Source: Deefgea salmonis
Lineage (GTDB): Bacteria > Pseudomonadota > Gammaproteobacteria > Burkholderiales > Chitinibacteraceae
NCBI RefSeq assembly: GCF_020531905.1
Contig: NZ_JAJAWG010000003.1
Span: 310,001 to 374,000 of the forward strand
Direction: 5' to 3'
DNA: 64,000 bases
Shown here one piece after another: positions 1 to 8,253 of the stretch. How positions within the stretch are numbered: the first letter of the stretch is position 1; each line of letters begins with the position of its first letter. A model generated the notes under the pieces. It saw only the letters and a program-made list of their open reading frames with translations. It did no database searches and was not told the DNA's origin. The translations under genes were made by a program, and so were the position numbers.

Positions 1-248
1 GATTGTAAATAGCATTGTGCCGTGCGCACTAACTTAGCTTGTTTGGCCGAATTAATACTGCCAGCCGCACCACCAAAACGAGGATTACGTCGCGAACGAA
101 CCTCAATAAAAACCAAAGCTCGCCCGTCTTGCATAATTAAATCTATCTCTCCGAGTTTACACGACCAATTGCGTACAATCAGCCGTAAACCTTGTCGCTG
201 CAAATATTCAAGCGCAGCTTGTTCGGCAGCCTGCCCAAGGGAATTCAT
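1..248 (-). CDS. yraN: YraN family protein (UPF0102), C-terminus cut by window edge
   Basis: The reading frame begins at an ATG whose first base is 248 and stays open to position 1, so the 3' end of the gene lies outside the window. The visible ~82 residues start MNSLGQAAEQAALEYL and continue with GEIDLIMQDG and VFIEVRSRR. This is the conserved core of the YraN family, a restriction-endonuclease-like fold (the E-D...E-V-R pattern) whose cellular role is not well established. The stop codon of the upstream LpoA-like gene overlaps the start by one base (TAATG), so the two are probably translationally coupled. rsmI, the lpoA-like gene and yraN are commonly neighbours in proteobacteria, which supports the call. 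Confidence 0.88.
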   Translation of the reverse strand, partial: MNSLGQAAEQAALEYLQRQGLRLIVRNWSCKLGEIDLIMQDGRALVFIEVRSRRNPRFGGAAGSINSAKQAKLVRTAQCYLQ

Positions 249-1369
249 TATTTCTCGAGTGTCATCGTGCGCAGCAGCATATTGCGCACCACCACGCGAT
301 CGGGGCCCATTGTGAGCTGGCCGGTCACCCCATCGATACTGAATGTGGGCGGCGTATCTTTGGCCAAGACACTCGCAATACGCCAAGCATCAATGCCAAA
401 AGCAAATAATCGTTCTAAATCATACGCATTAGAGCGAGTGCGGTTATACAAGTCATAGCCTTCGCGATGCGGCATACCCAGCCAGGGCATATCGACGTAA
501 CGTATACCCGTTAAGTCTACCAGCGCAGTACGTCCTAAGCGACCCGAATCCACTTGGCTGGTGGCATAGATTGCCATATCGTTACCCAAATACGGTCGTA
601 CAAAGCGGGCTGTCTTGCCATCCATAGCCAAAAAAATCACATCGGCACCCAGCTGAGCGATTTGCTCACGCAACTGCGCTGCATCGCGGCGTGCATCGGC
701 AATCGTTATCACCTGCACCTCATTGCCGGTTATTTTTTTCCACTCTTGGGTAAAACCTTGCGCCATTCTTTGGCTTAAGGCTTCATTCACTTGCAATACC
801 ACCGGCCGCATGAATTGATTTTTTTGAATTTCTTGCACCACTTGCGCCGCTTCAGCCTCAACCGACAAACTAAAGCTGTATAAATTGGGCTGCAGCAACG
901 TCGTTTCATCAAAACTATTGAGCGCCAAGACCGGAATATTCAGTGCGGTGCTATCAGATAAATAATTAATCGCCGATTTGGTTAACGGGCCAATCACCGC
1001 TTGCGCGCCATCTTGCTGGGCCTGTAAATATGCCAAAATGACGTTTTCTTCTTTCTCATCCGTTGGATAGGCGCGCACCAAAGGAATCCCAGTTCCGCCG
1101 TGCACCCGCTCAGCCGCCAGCACGCCAGCGCGAATCGTATCGCTCACCGACTTAAATGCCTTGGCTTTACTGGGCAAAATCAGCGCAATAAAGCCAGTTG
1201 ACTGCACCGGCTCAACCGTCAAATCCGTTTCTTGGGCGTGGATGGTAGTGGTCGTAAAGGCCAGCGCCCCGTATAGTATGAGCCCTAAGATCGCAGTATC
1301 GCGAAACCACGACACAGCCGCCTTTAAGTGGGCAAGGAGAAATTTGGCGTGCATAACCCTGATATCCAT
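248..1369 (-). CDS. penicillin-binding protein activator, LpoA/LppC C-terminal-domain-like
   Basis: This 373-residue protein has an N-terminal hydrophobic segment (about residues 24-44, ending near HAQ) followed by a periplasmic-binding-protein-like fold. GVLAAERVHGG, AVIGPLTKSAI and IPVLALNSFDE are typical of the LppC/LpoA C-terminal domain. LpoA is an outer-membrane lipoprotein that activates PBP1A in peptidoglycan synthesis. Here the N-terminal TPR domain is absent and the protein has no cysteine, so it cannot be a classical lipoprotein; it would be secreted or anchored by its N-terminus. The start could be the ATG at 1369 or the in-frame ATG at 1354, and neither has a convincing ribosome site. 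The 5' end overlaps the 5' end of divergent rsmI. A soluble branched-chain amino-acid-binding relative is the main alternative. Confidence 0.75.
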   Translation of the reverse strand: MDIRVMHAKFLLAHLKAAVSWFRDTAILGLILYGALAFTTTTIHAQETDLTVEPVQSTGFIALILPSKAKAFKSVSDTIRAGVLAAERVHGGTGIPLVRAYPTDEKEENVILAYLQAQQDGAQAVIGPLTKSAINYLSDSTALNIPVLALNSFDETTLLQPNLYSFSLSVEAEAAQVVQEIQKNQFMRPVVLQVNEALSQRMAQGFTQEWKKITGNEVQVITIADARRDAAQLREQIAQLGADVIFLAMDGKTARFVRPYLGNDMAIYATSQVDSGRLGRTALVDLTGIRYVDMPWLGMPHREGYDLYNRTRSNAYDLERLFAFGIDAWRIASVLAKDTPPTFSIDGVTGQLTMGPDRVVVRNMLLRTMTLEK

Positions 1370-2218
1370 GTCAGTAAGTCTTCATTATATGTGGTTGCCA
1401 CCCCAATCGGAAACTGGGGTGATATGACAGCTCGGGCCATCGCGGTTTTAAACGCTGCCGACGTGATTGCAGCCGAAGATACCCGAGTCACGGGCCAACT
1501 ACTCAAACAATACGGCATCACTACGCCGATGATTTCGGTACGTGAGCATAATGAACGGGCGATGGCCGACAAACTGATCGCCCGTCTCGCCGCTGGTGAA
1601 ATCGTAGCGCAAGTTTCTGATGCTGGTACGCCCGCGGTCTCTGACCCTGGCGCGGTATTGGCCGCCAGCGTACATGCCGCAGGTTTTAAGGTCATCCCCA
1701 TCCCTGGTGCATCGGCCTTAACCACCGCCCTATCGGCCAGTGGTTTTAGCTGTGCGCACAGTTTGTTTTACGGATTTTTACCACCCAAAACTAAACAACG
1801 CTGTGATGAATTAACATTACTTAAAGATTCGCCCTATATCACCGTCTTTTATGAAGCCCCGCATCGCATCGCCGACTGTGTCGCTGATATGAGCAGCATC
1901 TTCGGTGCTGAGCGCGAGGCCGTATTATGTCGTGAATTAACCAAAACGTTTGAAACAATTCGTCGCGGGCCACTCGCAGAACTCGCCGAGTGGATCAAAA
2001 ACGATCCGAATCAGCAAAAAGGCGAATCGGTTGTCGTGGTGAATGCTGCGCCGCCCGCCGAAAAAGACGAAGCGGCAGCGCATGACCAAGTCTTAGTGCC
2101 ATTGGTCGCTGAATTGCCGGTCAAACAAGCGGTTGCCCTCGCACAAGCGATTACTGGCGCACCAAGAAACGCCCTTTACGAACGCGCTTTAGTACTGAAA
2201 AAAAACACTCAGGCCTAA
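1349..2218 (+). CDS. rsmI: 16S rRNA (cytidine(1402)-2'-O)-methyltransferase RsmI
   Basis: RsmI uses S-adenosylmethionine to 2'-O-methylate C1402 of 16S rRNA in the ribosomal P site. The sequence shows the tetrapyrrole-methylase fold: LYVVATPIGNWGD near the N-terminus, VIAAEDTR, VAQVSDAGTPAVSDPG, and VIPIPGASALTTALSASG, followed by FYGFLP and FYEAPHRI. The family usually has NLGD where this protein has NWGD. I place the start at GTG 1349 because AAGGAG (1334-1339) lies 9 bases upstream; a GTG at 1328 has no such site. The length (289 residues) fits the family. The gene is divergent from, and overlaps the 5' end of, the LpoA-like gene, so each promoter must lie inside the other coding sequence. 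Confidence 0.95.
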   Translation: MHNPDIHVSKSSLYVVATPIGNWGDMTARAIAVLNAADVIAAEDTRVTGQLLKQYGITTPMISVREHNERAMADKLIARLAAGEIVAQVSDAGTPAVSDPGAVLAASVHAAGFKVIPIPGASALTTALSASGFSCAHSLFYGFLPPKTKQRCDELTLLKDSPYITVFYEAPHRIADCVADMSSIFGAEREAVLCRELTKTFETIRRGPLAELAEWIKNDPNQQKGESVVVVNAAPPAEKDEAAAHDQVLVPLVAELPVKQAVALAQAITGAPRNALYERALVLKKNTQA

Positions 2219-2234
2219 TTTAACAACAAAACGC

Positions 2235-2263
2235 TTGCCAAGTTTAAAAAGCTTGGCTATTAT
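2235..2263 (+). promoter_or_regulatory. sigma-70-like promoter of tRNA-Leu
   Basis: A TTGCCA -35 box (2235-2240) and a TATTAT -10 box (2258-2263) are separated by 17 bp, and the tRNA begins 23 bases after the -10. The spacer also holds a 6-bp inverted repeat (GCCAAG/CTTGGC) that may serve as a weak terminator for rsmI. Confidence 0.6.
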
Positions 2264-2285
2264 GTCGGCTCTTTACCAGACACCT

Positions 2286-2370
2286 GCCCGGGTGGCGGAA
2301 TTGGTAGACGCAGGGGACTCAAAATCCCCCGCCGAAAGGTGTGCCGGTTCGAGTCCGGCCCCGGGCACCA
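2286..2370 (+). tRNA. tRNA-Leu(CAA)
   Basis: The 85-nt class II tRNA has a 7-bp acceptor stem (GCCCGGG/CCCGGGC), a D-arm with GGCGGAATTGGTAGAC, an anticodon stem GGGGA/TCCCC with loop CTCAAAA, a long variable arm and a T-arm with GGTTCGAGTCC. The anticodon is CAA at 2320-2322 and reads the UUG codon. The CCA end is encoded (2368-2370). Confidence 0.97.
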
Positions 2371-2392
2371 CGAGTACCGAGGCTTCTAGCCC

Positions 2393-2411
2393 TATACCCG
2401 AACAGGGTATA
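2393..2411 (+). other. small hairpin after tRNA-Leu
   Basis: A perfect 7-bp inverted repeat (TATACCC/GGGTATA, loop GAACA) lies 22 bases after the tRNA 3' end. It lacks a T-tract and could be a processing or stability element for the tRNA precursor. Confidence 0.4.
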
Positions 2412-2468
2412 AAAATCAGAGTATAAAAATAGCCTTTAGCTTAATTTTTAACTCTGAAAGTAAGACAG

Positions 2469-2497
2469 AAAAAAGCTCAACTTTGTTGGGCTTTTTT
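2469..2497 (+). terminator. rho-independent terminator of the tRNA-Leu transcript
   Basis: A 13-bp stem with one G-T pair and a TTT loop ends in CTTTTTT. The matching A-run on the other side makes it potentially bidirectional. Between it and the next gene (2498-2898, ~400 bases) I see no gene or clear structure. Confidence 0.85.
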
Positions 2498-2898
2498 CTA
2501 TTCAAATTCACCGCCATACCGGCCATACAGCACAATCAACAAAAAAGCCGCTCCATTTTTACGCGGCACTTGCTCGTCAGCATGATTTCATCAGCCTCTG
2601 CGGCCTTGTACTCAAATACCGTGCTTATCATGCTCCTCTCTATCCATACCTGCGCAACCGACAGCAAGATCACTAGAGTCGATTGACGTTTAGTTTTCCG
2701 CCGCACTGGCGCGATTGTCGCGGCGAATCAAGGCGTCGTTATGCGATGTGCGCTTGCGACAACCCACAGTCAAGCAAGTCAATAAATTGCAATAATTACA
2801 CAAAAAAACCCGCTAAATATTGTAAATTTAGACAGAAAAAACAAAGCAAAAAGTAAGTATCATTGTATGATCTTTCCACCTCACCGAAGGATTAAACC

Positions 2899-4236
2899 AT
2901 GCGACACAAAATACTCACCACTGTGATACTGATGAGCTGCGGTTTGAATGTATTGGCAAGCACAGCAGCGGAACAAAGCGCCGTACTTTTTGAAAATGTG
3001 CGAATCTTTAATGGATCGTCCGCAGAACGCTCGCCCACATCGAATGTTTTGGTGCAAGGCAATCGCATCACCCAAATTTCAACCGCGCCAATTACGCCAC
3101 CAGCAGCAGTGAGCATCACCAAAATCAATGGTGCAGGTCGCACTTTAATGCCCGGTTTAATCGACAATCATGTTCACATCACGCTCGGCGCGAGTAGCCA
3201 GTCTGATTTAATTAATCCGGCAATTAGCGCCGAAGTTTTACAGACCCGCGCAGCCGACGAAGCGCATTTTATGCTACTGCGTGGTTTTACTGCCGTACGC
3301 GATTTAGGCGGTCCGATATTTGCTTTAAAACGAGATATTGATGCAGGAAAAACCATTGGGCCACGGATTTATCCGAGTGGCGCAATGGTTTCACAAACCT
3401 CAGGCCATGGCGACTCACGCTTACCCAATGAACGCTCACGGCGCTTTGGTGGCGAGGTATCACGGGGCGAATTACTCGGCGCCAACTTTATCGCCGATGG
3501 CCGCGATGAAGTGCTGACTGCGACGCGAGAAAACCTTCGTGCGGGAGCCAGCCAAATTAAAGTCATGGCGGGCGGCGGCGCGGCTTCAGCATATGACCCG
3601 CTAGACGTCACCCAATACACGCTGGACGAAATGAAGGCGGCCGTTCAAGCCGCGGATGACTGGGGCACCTACGTTACCGTTCACGCCTATACGCCCAAAG
3701 CCGTTCGCCGCGCCGTCGATGCAGGCGTCAAATCGATTGAACATGGTCAATTGCTCGATGAAGCAACCATGAAGTTGCTCGCCCAAAAAGGCGTGTTCTT
3801 AAGTTTGCAAGCGCTCGATGAAGCACCGGCAAGCCAAACTGACGATGTTCGCGCAAAAAAACATCAAGTTGTGGATGGAACCGACCGCGCATTTAAATGG
3901 GCAAAAAAACACCACGTAAAACTCGCTTGGGGCACTGATTTTCTATTTTCACCGGCCAACAATAAAAATCAAAATGCCGATATCTTAAAATTAAAGCAAT
4001 GGTTTAGCCCTGCTGCGGCACTGAAATTAGTCACGCACGATAATGCCCAATTATTGGCGCTCTCTGGTTTACGCAATCCCTACCCCGGTAAATTAGGCGT
4101 GGTCGAAGTCAATGCATTAGCCGATTTACTTCTGGTCAATGGCGATCCAACTCAAGATTTAAATCTGATTGCCGATCCAGAAAAAAACTTCGTGGTGATT
4201 ATGAAAGACGGACAGATCTACAAAAATACCTTGTAG
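2899..4236 (+). CDS. secreted metal-dependent amidohydrolase (imidazolonepropionase-like)
   Basis: This 445-residue protein begins with a signal peptide (MRHKILTTVILMSCGLNVLAS) and then shows the amidohydrolase superfamily pattern. LMPGLIDNHVHITLG carries the metal-binding H-x-H at residues 91 and 93, VRDLGGP follows, then IKVMAGGGA with the bridging lysine, YVTVHAYTPKAVRRAVDAG, SIEHG and LAWGTDFLF with the catalytic aspartate. The C-terminal LGVVEVNALADLLLVNGDP is typical of imidazolonepropionase-like/Xaa-Pro dipeptidase-like amidohydrolases. It probably hydrolyses an amide or peptide-like substrate in the periplasm; the substrate cannot be read from sequence. AAGGA at 2886-2890 supports the start. 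It stands alone on its strand. Confidence 0.88.
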   Translation: MRHKILTTVILMSCGLNVLASTAAEQSAVLFENVRIFNGSSAERSPTSNVLVQGNRITQISTAPITPPAAVSITKINGAGRTLMPGLIDNHVHITLGASSQSDLINPAISAEVLQTRAADEAHFMLLRGFTAVRDLGGPIFALKRDIDAGKTIGPRIYPSGAMVSQTSGHGDSRLPNERSRRFGGEVSRGELLGANFIADGRDEVLTATRENLRAGASQIKVMAGGGAASAYDPLDVTQYTLDEMKAAVQAADDWGTYVTVHAYTPKAVRRAVDAGVKSIEHGQLLDEATMKLLAQKGVFLSLQALDEAPASQTDDVRAKKHQVVDGTDRAFKWAKKHHVKLAWGTDFLFSPANNKNQNADILKLKQWFSPAAALKLVTHDNAQLLALSGLRNPYPGKLGVVEVNALADLLLVNGDPTQDLNLIADPEKNFVVIMKDGQIYKNTL

Positions 4237-4282
4237 TTTTTAGTACGCTTGAACCCGCATTGGCACAATCGTGTGATGGTAA

Positions 4283-4323
4283 GTTGTAGTCAGCGACGCA
4301 TCATCATGGACGCTTACTACAAC
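4283..4323 (+). other. inverted repeat downstream of amidohydrolase
   Basis: GTTGTAGT (4283-4290) pairs with ACTACAAC (4316-4323), extended by AGCG/CGCT. There is no T-tract, so termination is uncertain. The rest of the 4237-4452 gap shows nothing else. Confidence 0.35.
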
Positions 4324-4452
4324 GACCATCCGCGCGCAAAACCCCATAGCGGCCAGCGAATTTATATCTTTCTCATAACGAAATACCCTTGTCGGCTGGC
4401 CTTAGGCAGCAAACCTAACTAAGCTGACAAAATAACAACATCGGTACTCATC

Positions 4453-4890
4453 ATGCTCAAGCCACTACAAGAATGGATTTGTGACTGCTGTGGAAAAATC
4501 ATCCCGCACGCCGATGCCGGCTATGTCATCTGGCGTCATGATACCGATCAGCGAGATTTTGATTTTAAAATCATTCATAAATTTGTTTGCGAGCCGCCAA
4601 ACTATCCATCATCAACGCCGCTGACTGAATTTTTGGGCACCAAGGGCAGTACCTATTTATTGTCTTTTATTAGCCTTGGCAAAATCAAAGCGCGCGGTCG
4701 CTATCGCAATTACTGCCATGTGCTGGATTTTGATGAATTTGTGGATTTTTATCGCCGAGTGCAAATCCCGTATTACGAAGAAGCGCGGACAAAATTTAAC
4801 AACCCTGTTTTATTAGCCGAAATGGAAGACGCTAGCGAACTGCACCCTTACCAAGAAGATGTTTTAAAACACATTATTGAACGCTTTTAA
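4453..4890 (+). CDS. hypothetical protein with N-terminal CxxC pair
   Basis: I do not recognise this 145-residue protein. Residues 9-13 read CDCCG, a knuckle that could bind a metal. The rest is a compact, aromatic, mildly acidic domain with HKFVCEPP, GSTYLLSFISLGKIKARGRY and a helical C-terminus (VLDFDEFVDFYRRVQIPYYEEAR). It has no signal peptide or membrane segment, so it is probably cytoplasmic. A 14-base run of C begins two bases after the stop codon. The start has no strong ribosome site. Confidence 0.6.
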   Translation: MLKPLQEWICDCCGKIIPHADAGYVIWRHDTDQRDFDFKIIHKFVCEPPNYPSSTPLTEFLGTKGSTYLLSFISLGKIKARGRYRNYCHVLDFDEFVDFYRRVQIPYYEEARTKFNNPVLLAEMEDASELHPYQEDVLKHIIERF

Positions 4891-4892
4891 CG

Positions 4893-4906
4893 CCCCCCCC
4901 CCCCCC
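4893..4906. repeat. poly-C tract, 14 bases
   Basis: An uninterrupted run of fourteen C lies directly after the stop codon of the hypothetical gene ending at 4890. Runs of this length slip readily during replication. Confidence 0.9.
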
Positions 4907-4917
4907 ATCAACACCAG

Positions 4918-4937
4918 TGAGCGCAGCACTGCGCTCA
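4918..4937 (+). terminator. terminator-like palindrome
   Basis: TGAGCGCAG and CTGCGCTCA form a perfect palindrome followed by AAATTTCTTG. It is a plausible, weak terminator for the gene ending at 4890. From here to 5131 I see no gene. Confidence 0.5.
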
Positions 4938-5131
4938 AATTTCTTGTATTTAAATTTAATTAGCAAGCCATCGCCCTGTATCAAGAACTGGGTATTTCTA
5001 CTCGCACCCTAACCATGAGTAAAAGCTTGCTCACCCAAGCCACGCAGGCGACTAAAAGTACGTCAGCGTAAAGCGCAAAATAGACGAACCAACTAAAGGT
5101 ATATTCCGCTAGCCTATTATTTTAAAGGCAC

Positions 5132-5171
5132 AAAAAACAATACCCCAAGATCGCCTTGGGGTATTGTTTTT
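5132..5171 (-). terminator. bidirectional terminator downstream of phoX
   Basis: An 18-bp stem containing TACCCCAAG/CTTGGGGTA is flanked by A-runs on one side and T-runs on the other. It lies 44 bases past the phoX stop codon and would stop transcription from either side. Confidence 0.85.
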
Positions 5172-5214
5172 AGCGAGTTTAAAAACTCATGATCAATTGA
5201 TCAATTCGGCCATC

Positions 5215-7491
5215 TTACGAACCGATGCGACCGCCATCGTCTTTGGTAATCACAATCGTTGCCGAGCGTGGGCGTTTACCCGCGCCGTAGCCGGCATTGC
5301 TTGGCCATTGGCTGGTGTATTTCGTTGGGTCAGCCACATCGGCCATCTTGGTGCCTTCACCTGGATGCTGAATATTAATAAAAATCGCCTTGCCATCTGA
5401 GGTTTCGCATAGACCGGTGATTTCGCAATCTTTAGGACCAACCAAGAAGCGTTTGAGTTTATCGGCAGCCGGTTTGGCACCCACTTGCGTGACCACATTC
5501 ATCACGCTGGTATCGGCCTTGGTATAACTCAAAGTTTGCGCAGCGCCATCGCCCACCTTGCCAGCAATCGCCGCCAACATCATGCAATTACTCACGTCGG
5601 TGTAGGCACCATCATCGGTTTGAATCCAGCAAATACCGGTGTTTTGGCTAAACGCCAAACCGTCAGGCGATGAAAAGTCTTGGTCATCGGTCAAATTAGA
5701 CAAATTCACCTTCGCTTTATCGGCATCGGCTTCAGCACCAAATAAATACACATCCCAAACAAAACTACCAACGGCAGCGCCTTCTTTCATGCGCAGAATG
5801 TGACCATTAGGATTGCCCTTGCTTTTAACGCCATCGTTATCTTCGTAATAACGTGGATTGGCGCTATCAGGGGTCAATTGCGAGCTTGATGCTGGATCGA
5901 TACGGCGATTGCTATTATTAGTCAGCGTTTGGTAGTACTCGCCCGTCACCGGATTAACACCGCCCCACTCAGGTCGATCCATTTTGGTGGCGCCCACGGC
6001 ATCACCGGCCAAACGGGTATTGACACAAATATCGCCATAATCAGCAAATAAGTACGCCGAAAAGCCCGCGATTGCCGCATTGCTCATCGAGAGCTCGATC
6101 CATTGGCCCGAACCATCAGCATTAAATTTGGCCACATACAAAGTACCCTCATTGAGGTATTTATCGCCGGTCGCCATCCGATCGGCTGGATTGGCATCCG
6201 CAGCCACCCACAGCGCTTTGGAGACAAATTTATACATGTATTCATTACGCGAATCGTCACCCAAATACACCGTCAACGGTTTGCCAGCTACTGGCAGGCC
6301 AAACGCGGCGCTTTCATGGGCAAAGCGGCCTAAAGCGGTGCGTTTTTTCAGTGATTTAGTTTTGTCGTACGCGTCCATCTCAATGATGTAGCCTTGACCA
6401 TTCATCTCATTGCGATAGTCGTCTGAGCCATCGGCTGAGCTGCCGATTTTACTGATATCCCAACGCGCGTATTGATCAGCAGCCCCACCGGTTTCCCAGC
6501 CGTGACGTGATGCAGAGCCCGCACTACGGCCATAACGTTTTAATGACGTTACGCTCTTATCATTATTGCGATTGGTATCATCGGCCGCGACCCGGAAGAA
6601 ATAACCCGACCAATTTTCTTCGCCCGACAAATACGTTCCCCATGGGGTTTTGCCAGTACCGCAATTATTAATTGTGCCGCGGGTTTTAGTCCCAGTCGTC
6701 GAATATTTGGTTTTCAACAAGGCATGACCACGCGCTGGGCCGCTAATTTCAACCTCGGTGAGCGGCGTCACGCGGCGATTAAATGCCGAGCTTGGCACAG
6801 TGGCCCATTTGTTACTCGTCGCTTTCACTTCAACCACTGACAAACCGTGAATCGCCACTTCTTTATCGACTTCGGCCGCTGGGCGTGGCAAAGTGCTGGT
6901 GCCGCCATTGGCGTGCAAAAAGAACGACGACTTGGTTTCATCAGTGGTGGCTTCGTGGTTCATCGCCAACAGGCCGCGCTCAACGCCAGAGCTCGACGGT
7001 TTTCCAGCGGCATCTAAACCAAAATACTCCATCCCATCGTGATGATCGCCCGCGCGATTGTCATAATCGCTATCGCTACCATCATTTTTATACGCTGGGG
7101 TGTTGGCCGTCAGCGGGTCGCCCAAGGCATAAATCACTTGGTAGCTATACCCAGCTGGAATCACCACTTTATCTAATAAGCTTTTACCAACGGCAGTAAA
7201 GCCCAAGCTGGCCATAATCGGATTGACTGCCACTGGCGGTGTGGCCGTTGGCGTTGGGCTCGGCACAGGGCTGCCACTTGGGGTTGCAGTAGGCGATACT
7301 GGCGGCGGCAAAATCTCACCAGAAGAACAGCCAACCAAGCCTAGGCCCATTCCGCCTAAAGCCGCTGCGCCCGACAAGCTCATGCCCAAAAATCGACGGC
7401 GATTAATTAATCGCTGTTCAAGCACCGAATCAAATGTTGGGTTCTCTGAGGTATTAGAGTTTTCATCATTAAAATTATTAGACTTAGACAT
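5215..7491 (-). CDS. phoX: PhoX-family alkaline phosphatase (DUF839), Tat-exported
   Basis: PhoX enzymes are calcium/iron-dependent phosphatases that release phosphate from organic esters in the periplasm or at the cell surface. Near the N-terminus NRRRFLGMSLSGAAALGG is a twin-arginine signal, ending in LVGCSS, which could also act as a lipobox. A Pro/Thr-rich linker follows, then the large beta-propeller-like PhoX domain with GVERGLLAMNHE, GTYLSGEENW, GRFAHESAAF, YLGDD and SPDGLAFSQNTGICWIQTDDG. The length (758 residues) fits large PhoX proteins. I take the start as ATG 7491; an in-frame TTG at 7500 is possible. A triple PhoB-type repeat lies upstream and strong terminators bracket the gene, so it is probably a single-gene, phosphate-starvation-induced unit. 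Confidence 0.9.
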   Translation of the reverse strand: MSKSNNFNDENSNTSENPTFDSVLEQRLINRRRFLGMSLSGAAALGGMGLGLVGCSSGEILPPPVSPTATPSGSPVPSPTPTATPPVAVNPIMASLGFTAVGKSLLDKVVIPAGYSYQVIYALGDPLTANTPAYKNDGSDSDYDNRAGDHHDGMEYFGLDAAGKPSSSGVERGLLAMNHEATTDETKSSFFLHANGGTSTLPRPAAEVDKEVAIHGLSVVEVKATSNKWATVPSSAFNRRVTPLTEVEISGPARGHALLKTKYSTTGTKTRGTINNCGTGKTPWGTYLSGEENWSGYFFRVAADDTNRNNDKSVTSLKRYGRSAGSASRHGWETGGAADQYARWDISKIGSSADGSDDYRNEMNGQGYIIEMDAYDKTKSLKKRTALGRFAHESAAFGLPVAGKPLTVYLGDDSRNEYMYKFVSKALWVAADANPADRMATGDKYLNEGTLYVAKFNADGSGQWIELSMSNAAIAGFSAYLFADYGDICVNTRLAGDAVGATKMDRPEWGGVNPVTGEYYQTLTNNSNRRIDPASSSQLTPDSANPRYYEDNDGVKSKGNPNGHILRMKEGAAVGSFVWDVYLFGAEADADKAKVNLSNLTDDQDFSSPDGLAFSQNTGICWIQTDDGAYTDVSNCMMLAAIAGKVGDGAAQTLSYTKADTSVMNVVTQVGAKPAADKLKRFLVGPKDCEITGLCETSDGKAIFINIQHPGEGTKMADVADPTKYTSQWPSNAGYGAGKRPRSATIVITKDDGGRIGS

Positions 7492-7541
7492 TCGCTGCAA
7501 TCGCCTTAATGGTAAAAAAAGCGCTACTTTAAAGTCTCAAC

Positions 7542-7570
7542 ATGACAGTATCACGCCAGTTTAATGACGG
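7542..7570 (-). promoter_or_regulatory. PhoB box (three 7-bp repeats) and phoX promoter
   Basis: On the minus strand three heptamers, CCGTCAT, CTGGCGT and CTGTCAT, follow one another with exactly 4-bp spacers (11-bp period), matching the Pho-box unit CTGTCAT at 6, 5 and 7 of 7 bases. A -10-like TTTAAA (7528-7533) sits 8 bases after the last unit, where a PhoB-activated promoter needs it. The phoX ATG is about 37 bases further on. Confidence 0.75.
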
Positions 7571-7664
7571 TTTTATGAAAAAACCATAAGTACATCATTG
7601 GTATGAACAATCGGCAAATCATATGGGTATATTCATCAAGGCTAATTTTTATAAGGCTAAAAAC

Positions 7665-7699
7665 AAAATACCCCAAGGTTTTTACCTTGGGGTATTTTT
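7665..7699 (-). terminator. bidirectional terminator downstream of DUF934 gene
   Basis: A 14-bp stem (AAAATACCCCAAGG/CCTTGGGGTATTTT) with A- and T-runs at its feet. Its stem shares TACCCCAAG with the terminator at 5132. Confidence 0.85.
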
Positions 7700-7722
7700 A
7701 TATCGTATCGATTTACGCCAAA

Positions 7723-8253
7723 TTAAGCGGCGACAGCTCGGCGGCGAAATAGCGGTAAGGGTTGCGCCACGCTCGATTGATAAGACTCAGTAAAGTCATC
7801 CAAGCCCTTGGCAGCATCGACAATGTCTTTGTCGCTACGCACGTCAAACGCGGTAAAGCCACAGCGCGATAAATAATTGATGGTGTCTTTAAACACATCG
7901 CCCACCGCGCGCAATTCACCAGTAAAGCCATGGCGCTCGCGCAGCAAACGACCAATCGAAAAACCACGGCCATCGGTAAACGCCGGGAAATCACACGCAA
8001 TCATCACAAAATGATTGGCATCAACCGGCAGGCTTTCTGGCTCGTCATCGGGCGCAAAACACACCGCCACCGCATGACCGGCCGCCGCACGCAATGTGAG
8101 TTCTTCTTGCTTAGACAGCCAGTATTGGTATGGAAGCAGCACCGCGCCTTCGCTAGGGAGCAATACCTCGCCCTCTTCATTGGCAACAACGCGAACCCAA
8201 CGATTTTCAACCACTGCACGGTCAATAATGACTTGAGGATTTTGATCAAGCAT
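7723..8253 (-). CDS. DUF934 family protein, sulfite/nitrite reductase partner
   Basis: DUF934 proteins occur beside siroheme sulfite/nitrite reductases in proteobacteria and are thought to take part in reductive sulfur assimilation; no exact reaction is established. The 176-residue protein starts MLDQNPQVIIDRAVVENRW, has LLPSEGAVLLPYQYWL and the typical DFPAFTDGRGFSIGRLLRER and GELRAVGDVFKDTINYLSRCGF. I use the ATG at 8253 because it overlaps the reductase stop codon by 8 bases, giving a coupled two-gene operon. It ends before a strong terminator. Confidence 0.88.
   Translation of the reverse strand: MLDQNPQVIIDRAVVENRWVRVVANEEGEVLLPSEGAVLLPYQYWLSKQEELTLRAAAGHAVAVCFAPDDEPESLPVDANHFVMIACDFPAFTDGRGFSIGRLLRERHGFTGELRAVGDVFKDTINYLSRCGFTAFDVRSDKDIVDAAKGLDDFTESYQSSVAQPLPLFRRRAVAA

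Noticed and set aside
2483-2686. 67-codon frame after tRNA-Leu
   Set aside because: It begins inside the terminator hairpin, has no ribosome site and an unlikely composition.
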